Part shown: positions 1 to 8,041 of the stretch, one piece after another
Layout of the letters: each line of letters starts with the position of its first letter
How positions within the stretch are numbered: position 1 is the stretch's first letter
Assembly: GCA_023391105.1 (NCBI GenBank)
Contig: JAEWBO010000018.1
Span: 1-58,623 of the forward strand
Reading direction: 5' to 3'
DNA: 58,623 nt
Source of the DNA: Bacillota bacterium
Lineage (GTDB): Bacteria; Bacillota; Clostridia; Christensenellales; SZUA-584
Notes under the pieces: model-generated
What the model saw: the letters and a program-made list of their open reading frames with translations, nothing else
What the model was told of the DNA's origin: nothing
The model's database searches: none
Made by a program: the position numbers and the translations under genes

Positions 1-1099
1 CTTCCAGCGCTTCCTGCATGACCGTATGGTTGGTGTAATTGAATACACGGCTAACGATATTATATGCGTCGTCCCATCCGAGCCCTTCGTCATCCAGTAG
101 GATACGCAGCAGCTCCGGAATAGCAAGCGCGGGATGTGTGTCGTTGATCTGTATCACGACCTTATCAGGCAGCGAGTGCACATCCCCATAGCGCTTTTTG
201 TGGTCGCGCACCAGGCACTGCATGGCCGCAGACGCAAGGAAATAATACTGCTTTAAGCGCAGCATACGCCCCGCGATATGGTCGTCTTCGGGATACAGCA
301 CCTTGGATATGGATTCGGCCAGCTCTCGCTGCTGAATCATGCACATATAGTCGCCCTTATTGAACGAATGCAGATCAAACACAGCCGGGCATTCAGCGCG
401 CCATAATCGAAGTGTGGCCGGCATACGGCTTTTATAGCCCATCACAGGCATATCATGCGGAACCGCTATCACCGTCTGATAGTTTTTATGCACAACGGAA
501 AGCCCCGATTCCGTCCAAATTTCATCAATGGTGCCTTCAAAATGAATCTCAATCTGTTCCTCACGCCGCTCGATTTCCCACACAGCGCCCTTTTGTGTCC
601 AATCATCGGGCTCTTCTACCTGCTCGCCGTTTACGATCCGCTGGCGAAATATGCCGTATTCATAGCGGATTCCATGCCCTACGACGGGTAGGTTGAGCGT
701 GGAAAGTGAATCAAGGAAGCAGGCAGCGAGCCGACCGAGCCCACCGTTGCCAAGCCCTGCCTCGGCTTCCTCCTGTTCAAGCATATCAAAGGAATAGCCG
801 AGCTTTTTCAGCGCGGTTTTATAATCGTCTAGCACATCAAGGCTGATCATGTTATTAACAAGCGCCCGACCCATCAAAAATTCTGCCGAAAGATAATAAA
901 GGCGTTTAAGCTGCTTGACTTCGATCTCCTGATCCGCCTTCACCCACTGATCCAGAATCATATCGCGCACACTCAGCGCAACCGCCTGAAACATCTCTTC
1001 GTCCGTTGCGTTTTCGAGTGTCCGTCCATATTCACGCTTTAGCTTATCCTCTATGGCGTCCTGAATCTGCTCAATCCTGGATGCGATCTGTTTTGCCAA
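1..1099 (-). CDS. glgP: glycogen phosphorylase, N-terminal part (cut by left edge)
   Basis: Removes glucose-1-phosphate from glycogen ends (GT35 family, PLP enzyme, cytoplasm). The first 366 residues are present and lead off the window; the family is about 800 residues, so the PLP lysine region is not visible. The translation contains the family motifs EAGLGNGGLGRLAACFLDS and GHGIRYEYGIF and ends at the edge with NYTNHTVMQEALE, all diagnostic of glycogen phosphorylase. The start chosen is a TTG at 1099-1097, 9 nt after GGAGG (1113-1109). A second in-frame TTG at 1108 abuts the GGAGG and is too close. It is the last visible gene of the glycogen operon, about 60 nt after glgA. Confidence 0.93.
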   Translation of the reverse strand, partial: MAKQIASRIEQIQDAIEDKLKREYGRTLENATDEEMFQAVALSVRDMILDQWVKADQEIEVKQLKRLYYLSAEFLMGRALVNNMISLDVLDDYKTALKKLGYSFDMLEQEEAEAGLGNGGLGRLAACFLDSLSTLNLPVVGHGIRYEYGIFRQRIVNGEQVEEPDDWTQKGAVWEIERREEQIEIHFEGTIDEIWTESGLSVVHKNYQTVIAVPHDMPVMGYKSRMPATLRLWRAECPAVFDLHSFNKGDYMCMIQQRELAESISKVLYPEDDHIAGRMLRLKQYYFLASAAMQCLVRDHKKRYGDVHSLPDKVVIQINDTHPALAIPELLRILLDDEGLGWDDAYNIVSRVFNYTNHTVMQEALE

Positions 1100-1159
1100 T
1101 TTGTCCAACCTCCAACGGCGCCAATGTTCTTGTTATTCTATGCGAGCTTATCAATCATG

Positions 1160-2656
1160 TCAATCCTGTGTATCCTTCATATCAAGTGACACCAGATACA
1201 GAGCGGCATAGGCAAGTGCACTTTTGTCAAAGCTCAAATCCTTACTCATTGCGTGCTTTTGCAACGCGCGAAACGCGTCTTTATCTTTATATACGCTAAG
1301 GGCATAACGGATGCAATCAAGCATTTCATGCGCATTGTAATTCATAAAAGAAAAACCGTCTCCCTCGCCTGTATGCTGATTATACGGTTTCACCGTATCT
1401 TTAAGACCGCCCGTTTCGCGGACGATGGGCAGTGTGCCGTATCGCAGCGATATGATCTGCGACAGCCCGCATGGTTCAAACCGTGAGGGCATCAGGAAAA
1501 AGTCGCATCCGGCATAAATTTTGTGTGCCAGTGCCTCATCAAACATAATCATGCCGTTGACCCTGCCGCCGAATGCGTGCCAAGCATCCCGGAAAAAGTT
1601 CTCGTACTCGGCATCTCCCGTGCCCAGCAACGTTAACCCAGCCCCTTCGTCTATGATCTCATTCATCACGCGCATCAAAAGGTCGAGTCCCTTTTGCTTG
1701 GTCAGACGCGTCACCATGCCGATCAAAGGTTTCTCGATATCAATCTTCAATCCAAGCTGTCCGATCAGCGCTTTTTTGTTTTCCAGCTTATTTTCAAGCG
1801 TATTTTCATCATAGGCTTTTTCAATCAACGTATCCGATGCAGGATTAAAAGCATCTGTGTCGATGCCGTTGAGTATACCCACAAGATCGGCTGCGCGTGT
1901 ATTTAAAATACCGTCTAAACCTTCGCCGTAATACGGCGTTTTAATTTCTTCGGCATATGAGGGGCTTACTGTCACGAGCTTATCCGCAAAAACGATACCG
2001 GCCTTCATAAAATTGACGCCGCCGTAATACTCGATGTAATCGGGTGTGTTATAACGGCTGTCAATGGCAAGCAGCTCAGACGCGAAACCGAAATCGAACC
2101 GCCCCTGATAACCAAGGCTATGCATGGAAAGCACCGTTTTACAGTCTCTGATAGCCCGAGACCGATACTGTGTTTTGATCAGCATAGGGATCATTGCCGT
2201 GTGCCAGTCGTTGACATGAACAATGTCCGGCGTAAAATCAGCAAATGGCAGCGATTCGAGGATGGCCCGACAAAAGTATGCATACTGTTCCCCTTCAAAC
2301 GTGCCGCCGCGGTATATCATATGTCCGAAATAATACTCGTTGTCGATGAAGTATATGGGTACACCGTCCCAATCGTAGAGTTCAAGGCCCACATATTGCG
2401 TCCGCCATCCCAGATCTACCGAAAAGCTCGCGATATGCGTGACCTTGTCGCGCAGCTGATCCTTTATCACGCGATGGAAAGGCAGCGCCAGACGAATATC
2501 AAAGCCAAAGTCTTTGAGCTTGCGGGACAGCGTGCCCACCACGTCAGCCAAGCCGCCTGTTTTGGCAAACGGCGCGCACTCCGCCGCTGTCATCAAAATG
2601 CTTGGCAGCTTGTCAATGTGCTTATTCTTCATAATGCTTTTCAGCATATTGTCCAT
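1160..2656 (-). CDS. glgA: glycogen synthase (ADP-glucose type)
   Basis: Transfers glucose from ADP-glucose to the growing alpha-1,4-glucan (GT5 family). The 498-residue length fits. The N-terminal ADP-glucose loop reads AAECAPFAKTGGLADVVG (KxGG motif). A second Rossmann domain carries GMVTRLTKQKGLDLL, and the C-terminal ExxxxGLSQ-type motif is RFEPCGLSQIISLRYGT. It lies 1 nt after the glgD stop, so translation is probably coupled. The start is uncertain: ATG at 2656 or the in-frame MKNKHIDK a few residues later, neither with a strong Shine-Dalgarno. The substrate is made by the GlgC/GlgD pair just upstream. Confidence 0.94.
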   Translation of the reverse strand: MDNMLKSIMKNKHIDKLPSILMTAAECAPFAKTGGLADVVGTLSRKLKDFGFDIRLALPFHRVIKDQLRDKVTHIASFSVDLGWRTQYVGLELYDWDGVPIYFIDNEYYFGHMIYRGGTFEGEQYAYFCRAILESLPFADFTPDIVHVNDWHTAMIPMLIKTQYRSRAIRDCKTVLSMHSLGYQGRFDFGFASELLAIDSRYNTPDYIEYYGGVNFMKAGIVFADKLVTVSPSYAEEIKTPYYGEGLDGILNTRAADLVGILNGIDTDAFNPASDTLIEKAYDENTLENKLENKKALIGQLGLKIDIEKPLIGMVTRLTKQKGLDLLMRVMNEIIDEGAGLTLLGTGDAEYENFFRDAWHAFGGRVNGMIMFDEALAHKIYAGCDFFLMPSRFEPCGLSQIISLRYGTLPIVRETGGLKDTVKPYNQHTGEGDGFSFMNYNAHEMLDCIRYALSVYKDKDAFRALQKHAMSKDLSFDKSALAYAALYLVSLDMKDTQD

Positions 2657-2657
2657 T

Positions 2658-3785
2658 TTATATTACCGATCCTTTGCGTATGATGCTGGGATAGCTTATG
2701 TCTCCAGCAAGATGCCGGCCCTCGCGGAGGTGGCAGTTTTTGTCCGCAATCACATGTTCAAGCGTACAGTTGTCATCGATGTCACATTCCTGCATGATGA
2801 CACAGCCTTTTATCTTCGTGCCTTTGCCCACTCGCACCCCGCGGAACAGCATGCTGTCTTCCACCTCGCCGTCTATGACGCAGCCGTTGGCAAGCAGGCT
2901 GTTCTTGACGGACGCATTATCGCCGTATTTCACAGGCGCTTCATCCTTGATCTTTGTGTATATCGGATTGCCCGTATAAAAAAGATCTCTTTGCACTTCA
3001 TCCGCAAGCATATCCATATTGAGCTGATAATACGCATTGATGGAATCAAGCCGCCCCACATAACCCTTGTGTTCTATTGCGAGTATGCGCAGATTGCGCA
3101 CATTTTTCATGATCGCATCACTGATAAAGTCATAATGGCCGTGAGCCACACTGCTGTCTATCAGGTATTCTAACAGGCTTTTGTGAATAAGGAAGACGTC
3201 CATGCTGATTTTATTCGAGTTTGAATATTTGAAATTATGATCCATCTCGGTCACCCAGCCGTCTTCGTCGGTATATAGGCGCAGATCACGGCTGACTCCA
3301 GCATCATCCAGTTCCCGTTTTCCCACATTGTACAGCATTGTGATATCGGCTTTATTCTCAATATGTTTCTTTAGCATATGGTTGTATGTGGTCGTATAGA
3401 TATTGCTGACACCCATAAGCAGACAAAGCGGCTGAGAAGCACGTTTGATGTAAGATAAGTTGCCTTTAATTGCGTCCGACATGCCACGGTATATGCCTGT
3501 ATTTTCTGCATTATCAAAAGGCGGCAGTATAAAAAGACCGTCTGTTTTGCGGCTTAAGTCCCATTCCTTACCCGAACCCACATGATCCATCAGCGACTGA
3601 TAATTTTTATGCGTAATGATACCCACATTTCTGATGCCGCTGTTCACGATGTTAGATAACGGAAAATCGATGGCGCGGTACCTTCCGCCGATGGGCAGCG
3701 CCGCAACAGAACGCGCCAGCACGAGCTCTCTTAAATTATGGTTCTCTTCCCCCGCATATATCAGGCTAAATACATCCTTAATCAT
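2658..3785 (-). CDS. glgD: GlgD, non-canonical ADP-glucose pyrophosphorylase subunit
   Basis: Paralogue of GlgC that in Firmicutes forms a hetero-oligomer with it and modulates ADP-glucose synthesis; on its own it is typically poorly active (family knowledge). 375 residues from the preferred start MIKDVFSLIYAG, whose ATG (3785-3783) overlaps the glgC stop in an ATGA arrangement and follows GAGGTG at suitable spacing. A nucleotidyltransferase fold is seen (GGRYRAIDFPLSN at the N-terminus). The catalytic loop typical of GlgC is degenerate: the GlgC-like GGxGxRL loop is replaced by IYAGEENHNLREL. The C-terminal left-handed beta-helix contains hexapeptide-like repeats (GCVIMQECDIDDN). An upstream in-frame start at 3827 lies inside glgC and is not needed. 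Confidence 0.92.
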   Translation of the reverse strand: MIKDVFSLIYAGEENHNLRELVLARSVAALPIGGRYRAIDFPLSNIVNSGIRNVGIITHKNYQSLMDHVGSGKEWDLSRKTDGLFILPPFDNAENTGIYRGMSDAIKGNLSYIKRASQPLCLLMGVSNIYTTTYNHMLKKHIENKADITMLYNVGKRELDDAGVSRDLRLYTDEDGWVTEMDHNFKYSNSNKISMDVFLIHKSLLEYLIDSSVAHGHYDFISDAIMKNVRNLRILAIEHKGYVGRLDSINAYYQLNMDMLADEVQRDLFYTGNPIYTKIKDEAPVKYGDNASVKNSLLANGCVIDGEVEDSMLFRGVRVGKGTKIKGCVIMQECDIDDNCTLEHVIADKNCHLREGRHLAGDISYPSIIRKGSVI

Positions 3786-4999
3786 ACTTGCACCTCGCTG
3801 TCCATTGCGCATTGATTCAAAATACAAACGCTGTCAGGCTCGATCGACTCACCCTCTTCAATCGTTGTGCCATCCTTTACCTTTACGCCCTGCCCAATCA
3901 CAGTGATCTTTTCATCGCCACCGATGCGGCAGCCGCTGCCAATTACCACGTCTTCATCAATGATGGCGCGCAAAATTTCACTGTTTCCCTCTACAACCGT
4001 GTTCTGCATAATGATGCTGTCTTTGATATAAGCCCCTTTAGCAATTGTCACATTCGGGAATAGCACACAATGCTCCACATTGCCATATATCTTGCAGCCT
4101 TCGGATACAAGGCTGGATCGAATCACCGCGTCGCTGCCCACATAATGCGGCGGCTGATTCGGATTTCGGGAGAATATCTTCGATGTCGGATCGTGTAGAT
4201 TTAGTTCGCTATGCCCCAGCAGTTCCATATTTGCATCCCAAAGGCTTTGAATCGTGCCGACATCCTTCCAGTATCCTTTGAATCGGTATGCGAATATCAT
4301 CTCATCTGCTGTCAGCATCTTTGGAATGATATCTTTACCGAAATCGTTGGTTGAATCCTTGTCCTCGCTGTCCTCCTGAAGATATTTTTTTACCTTTTTC
4401 CAATTGAAAATATAAATGCCCATCGAAGCAAGATTGCTCTTTGGGTTCTCCGGTTTTTCTTCAAATTCTGTGACCCTTAGCGTCTCATCCGCATTCATGA
4501 TTCCATATCTCGGCGCGTCCTCCATCGGAACTTCAAATACAGCGATTGTCGCATCCGCTTCCGTCTGGATGTGGAATTTGAGCATTGCGTTGTAATTCAT
4601 TTTATAGATATGGTCGCCTGAAAGCACAAGCAAATAATCCGGATTAAACTTATCGATAAAAAAACTGTTTTGATAGATGGCGTTTGCCGTCCCCGAATAC
4701 CATTCGCTGTGTCCCGTCTTGACATAGGGAGGCAGAATATAAACACCGCCTGTGTTGCTGTCAAGATCCCATGGCGCGCCTGTGCTGATATAAGAATTAA
4801 GCTCAAGCGGCTGGTATTGCGTTAAAACGCCAACCGTATCGATACCTGAATTTGTGCAGTTAGACAGCGGAAAATCGATGATTCTGTATTTTCCGCCATA
4901 CGGAACGGCCGGTTTCGCGCGTGCCTTGGTCAGCACGCCAAGGCGTGCCCCTTGCCCCCCCGCAAGCAGCATTGCGATGCATTTCTTTCTGTTAGCCAT
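3782..4999 (-). CDS. glgC: glucose-1-phosphate adenylyltransferase
   Basis: Makes ADP-glucose from glucose-1-phosphate and ATP, the committed step of bacterial glycogen synthesis. The 405 residues start MANRKKCIAMLLAGGQGARL, where AGGQGARL is the nucleotide-binding loop. GGKYRIIDFPLSNC and the LLVLSGDHIYKMNY metal/substrate motif follow, then FEEKPENPKS (sugar-phosphate site) and a C-terminal beta-helix. The start is supported by GTGAGGT 8-9 nt upstream. It sits between glgB (10 nt upstream) and glgD (4-nt overlap) in the same operon. Confidence 0.96.
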   Translation of the reverse strand: MANRKKCIAMLLAGGQGARLGVLTKARAKPAVPYGGKYRIIDFPLSNCTNSGIDTVGVLTQYQPLELNSYISTGAPWDLDSNTGGVYILPPYVKTGHSEWYSGTANAIYQNSFFIDKFNPDYLLVLSGDHIYKMNYNAMLKFHIQTEADATIAVFEVPMEDAPRYGIMNADETLRVTEFEEKPENPKSNLASMGIYIFNWKKVKKYLQEDSEDKDSTNDFGKDIIPKMLTADEMIFAYRFKGYWKDVGTIQSLWDANMELLGHSELNLHDPTSKIFSRNPNQPPHYVGSDAVIRSSLVSEGCKIYGNVEHCVLFPNVTIAKGAYIKDSIIMQNTVVEGNSEILRAIIDEDVVIGSGCRIGGDEKITVIGQGVKVKDGTTIEEGESIEPDSVCILNQCAMDSEVQV

Positions 5000-5009
5000 T
5001 GTCTTTACC

Positions 5010-6920
5010 TCACTTTATAGGTGTGTCAAAAAATTCATAGAATACCGCAGATAATGGCGGCAGAGAAAGAACAGCACTGTATGGATGGCCTGCAAAACCT
5101 TCGGCAGCGGCCGCCACATGCATTTTGACTTGCCCTTCTCCGCCAAACCTTTTCTCCTCGCTTGAAAACACCATCTTAAGCTCACCGTCTTTAGGCAGCC
5201 CGATCACAAAATGATCGTTAACAACAGGTGTGAAATTAAACGCGCATACGCAGCTTTGCTCCGCGCCGCCAGCCGAGCGGCGCATAAAGCACAGAGCGCT
5301 TTTTTGTGCCTCTTCCACGTTAAGCCACATAAAACCATCCCAACTGTCGTCGATCTCATAAAGTGCCGGGCAGCCTGTATAAAAGGCGTTGAGCTCCTTC
5401 ACATATTTATGCATCTGATTATGGCGTTCATAATCAAGCAAGAACCAGTCAAGCTGCTTTTTATAATCCCATTCTATAAACTGCCCAAACTCGCTGCCCA
5501 TGAACATTAATTTTTTGCCGGGATGCGCAAATGTGAACCCCAACAGTGTCCGCAGCGCCGCGAATTTTTCGTCATAGCTGCCGAACATTTTATTCAGCAG
5601 CGACTTTTTACCATGAACCACCTCGTCGTGCGAATACGGCAGTATATAATTTTCGTTAAACGCGTAACACAATGAAAAGGTTATTTTGTTATGATTGAAC
5701 TGCCGAAAAAAATGATCCATGGTCATATAATTCAGCGTATCGTGCATATAGCCCATATTCCATTTGAAGACAAACCCAAGCCCGCCGTCATACGGCGGCT
5801 GGGTGATATTCGGGTATGAGGTTGACTCCTCCGCAATCGTGATGGCTCCCGGATGCCTCGTCAGAATCACGGCATTAAGCTTCTTTAAAAAGGCCACGGC
5901 ATGTAAATCGATATTGCCGCCATGCTCGTTTGGCACATATTCTCCCTCGTTGCGGGCATAATTGAGATACAGCATCGACGTAACCGCGTCCACACGGATG
6001 CCATCAATGTGATACACGTCGAAAAACATCATTGCGCTGGAGATCAGAAAGCTAACGACCTCGGGACGAGCATAGTTGAAAATCAGCGTTCCCCACTGGG
6101 GGTGGTTGGCCTGCAAAGGGTTTTGATGCTCAAACAAGCATGTGCCGTCAAAACGCGCAAGTCCGTGCTCGTCTTTTGGAAAATGAGCAGGTACCCAGTC
6201 TAATATAACCCCGATGCCCTTTGAATGCATTGTGTCCACAAAATACATATAATCCTGCGGTGTTCCATAGCGGCTGGTCACCGCGAAAAAGCCCGTCACC
6301 TGATACCCCCAGGAGCCGTCATACGGGTACTCCGTCACAGGAAGAATTTCCACATGGGTATAGCCCATTGTGACCAGATAGTCACTGAGCTCGTCCGCCA
6401 CCTCTCTTAAATTGGGGTAAAGGTAGCCTTCCTTTGTTCGCCATGAACCAAGATGCATTTCATAAATACTCGTGGGCCGCCTTTGCGGGTCTCGCATTTT
6501 TCTGTGTTCGAGATACGATGCATCGTTCCAAGTATAACCGCTTAAAGACCATACCTTTGATGCGGTTGCCGATGGCACTTCGGCGTGAAAAGCAAACGGA
6601 TCGGCCTTATAGACAGCTTTTCCGTCATGTCCTAATATATAATATTTGTATGTATCACCGTCTTTGAGATCGGACACAAACCCCACATAAACGCCCTGCT
6701 GCAGCTTTTCCATCGGATTTTTTGAAGGATCCCATTTGTTAAAATCGCCCACAATACTCACCGATTGCGCATTTGGAGCAAAAACTGCGAAACGGTGCGC
6801 ATTTAGCTCAGGTATATGATGGCAACCAAAAACGGAATAGGCTTGTTGTGCTTCTCCGATGTTAAACAGGTATATCTCATCTGTGTTAATATATTTTTGA
6901 TAGTCCTGCAATAGATACAC
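5010..6920 (-). CDS. glgB: 1,4-alpha-glucan branching enzyme
   Basis: Introduces alpha-1,6 branches in glycogen (GH13, about 636 residues). The N-terminal CBM48-like part includes RFAVFAPNAQSVSIVGDFN. The catalytic barrel has the classical regions DWVPAHFP, DGIRVDAVTSMLY (nucleophile Asp), TIAEESTSYP (acid/base Glu) and LPYSHDEVVHGK. The first gene of the glg operon; about 230 nt of AT-rich DNA upstream presumably carries the promoter, but I could not fix a convincing -35/-10 pair. The start is ambiguous: GTG at 6920 has only 2 nt between AGG and the codon, while TTG at 6911 (codon 4) has more normal spacing. Confidence 0.95.
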   Translation of the reverse strand: MYLLQDYQKYINTDEIYLFNIGEAQQAYSVFGCHHIPELNAHRFAVFAPNAQSVSIVGDFNKWDPSKNPMEKLQQGVYVGFVSDLKDGDTYKYYILGHDGKAVYKADPFAFHAEVPSATASKVWSLSGYTWNDASYLEHRKMRDPQRRPTSIYEMHLGSWRTKEGYLYPNLREVADELSDYLVTMGYTHVEILPVTEYPYDGSWGYQVTGFFAVTSRYGTPQDYMYFVDTMHSKGIGVILDWVPAHFPKDEHGLARFDGTCLFEHQNPLQANHPQWGTLIFNYARPEVVSFLISSAMMFFDVYHIDGIRVDAVTSMLYLNYARNEGEYVPNEHGGNIDLHAVAFLKKLNAVILTRHPGAITIAEESTSYPNITQPPYDGGLGFVFKWNMGYMHDTLNYMTMDHFFRQFNHNKITFSLCYAFNENYILPYSHDEVVHGKKSLLNKMFGSYDEKFAALRTLLGFTFAHPGKKLMFMGSEFGQFIEWDYKKQLDWFLLDYERHNQMHKYVKELNAFYTGCPALYEIDDSWDGFMWLNVEEAQKSALCFMRRSAGGAEQSCVCAFNFTPVVNDHFVIGLPKDGELKMVFSSEEKRFGGEGQVKMHVAAAAEGFAGHPYSAVLSLPPLSAVFYEFFDTPIK

Positions 6921-7149
6921 ATCCTTTTCTGTTTAGTTGCACGAGCTGCTTCCGTTCTACCGTTGGAAAAAAACCGCATCATTTGTCATTACTATTCGAC
7001 TTTTGGTTACTGTTTCCCTCTATTAATCTTCACCAAACTATAAAACGCTGTAAACAATTCTTATATTTTCTTTTCTAATTATCACATTATCAATACTTTT
7101 TAACTCCTTGAATCTTTTTTTATACGTGTTTAATACTACCTTTGGAAAT

Positions 7150-7180
7150 ACAGACAGCCGCAACATGTGCGGCTGTCTGT
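7150..7180 (-). terminator. stem-loop after the MerR/TipAS gene
   Basis: A perfect 12-bp stem (7150-7161 pairs with 7169-7180) with a 7-nt loop lies 26 nt beyond the stop of the regulator gene. The T-tract on the minus strand is weak (ATTTCC), so termination strength is uncertain, but position and stem quality fit a terminator separating this gene from glgB. Confidence 0.6.
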
Positions 7181-7206
7181 TCAATTCCTTGCTTCTAATA
7201 AAGCTG

Positions 7207-7962
7207 CTAACGGCAGTAATTCATTATTGCATCGCGTAGAAACTTCGCGCATCCCGGCCCGATTTTCTCGTAATGCGCGGTGAAGCGCGAGTCGTCCACA
7301 TACATTTGAGCAAGCCCCCTGTGTGCTTGCGGGCTGTAACTGTCCCATGTGCACATCAGCCACTGCTTATGCAACGCACAAGCTTTTTGCGCAAGCTCAC
7401 CTGCGGGATCCTTTGTCTGCAAGGCAGCCTTCAGCGTTTTGTCCAACTCTTCCTCAAGCGTTTGCATCCGTGCATACTGTGCCTGCGACATGTTTTTGAA
7501 CTTCGCGTTAGATGCTTCGACCGCTTCGTTGCCGTATAGCGAACGCACCTCGCTGCCGAACTTTTGCTCGTTGTCCTGAATCAGCTTTTCTTTGAGACCC
7601 TCAAATTTTTCTTCGTCCGTCATGATCGTCTCTCCTTTCTCCGAGGCGATGGTCTTTTGCACATTGGCGATCATGGTGTTCACCTGACTGCGTTTTTTTA
7701 GCAGCGCTTCAAGATGCGTCTCCAACGCTTCGAGACGCTTAAATGTAGGCGCGGTCATGATACTTTTTATGTCCTCAAGACTTACGCCCAACTCGCGGTA
7801 AAATAGAATCTGCTGCAGCTTATCGACCTCTTGGATGCCGTATATGCGGTAACCCGAATCCGTTAAGTCTTTGGGATTTAAAAGGCCGATCTCATCATAA
7901 TACCGCAGTGTGCGCGTGCTCACGCCCGCAAGCTTGGCAAGTGCGCTGATCGTGTAATCCAT
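7207..7962 (-). CDS. MerR-family regulator with TipAS ligand-binding domain
   Basis: Transcription factor of the TipAL type. Residues 1-70 are a MerR winged helix (ISALAKLAGVSTRTLRYYDE), followed by a coiled-coil linker (EALETHLEALLKKRSQVN). The C-terminal part of about 135 residues resembles TipAS, which in Streptomyces binds thiopeptide-like antibiotics (QEHxx-type region MSQAQYARMQTLEEEL, C-terminal KFLRDAIMNYC). 251 residues from the ATG at 7962, which follows GGGGAGGAGAT. A longer reading frame to 8019 overlaps the promoter and is rejected. The upstream promoter has the unusual 19-bp spacer of MerR-controlled promoters, implying autoregulation. The ligand is unknown. The copper genes lie just upstream, but TipAS regulators are not copper sensors. 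Confidence 0.88.
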   Translation of the reverse strand: MDYTISALAKLAGVSTRTLRYYDEIGLLNPKDLTDSGYRIYGIQEVDKLQQILFYRELGVSLEDIKSIMTAPTFKRLEALETHLEALLKKRSQVNTMIANVQKTIASEKGETIMTDEEKFEGLKEKLIQDNEQKFGSEVRSLYGNEAVEASNAKFKNMSQAQYARMQTLEEELDKTLKAALQTKDPAGELAQKACALHKQWLMCTWDSYSPQAHRGLAQMYVDDSRFTAHYEKIGPGCAKFLRDAIMNYCR

Positions 7963-7988
7963 TGTGCATCTCCTCCCCTCATGAGTGC

Positions 7989-8019
7989 ATCGTAAACGTT
8001 GACGCACCGTTAAAGTCAA
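7989..8019 (-). promoter_or_regulatory. MerR-type promoter with 19-bp spacer and operator dyad
   Basis: On the minus strand TTGACT (8019-8014) and TACGAT (7994-7989) are separated by 19 bp. The spacer contains an imperfect dyad, AACGxTGxxxCAxCGTT. Overlong spacers with a dyad inside are the signature of promoters activated by DNA untwisting by MerR proteins, and the first gene downstream is itself MerR-like. Confidence 0.7.
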
Positions 8020-8041
8020 GAGAATTTCGATAAAAAATCAC

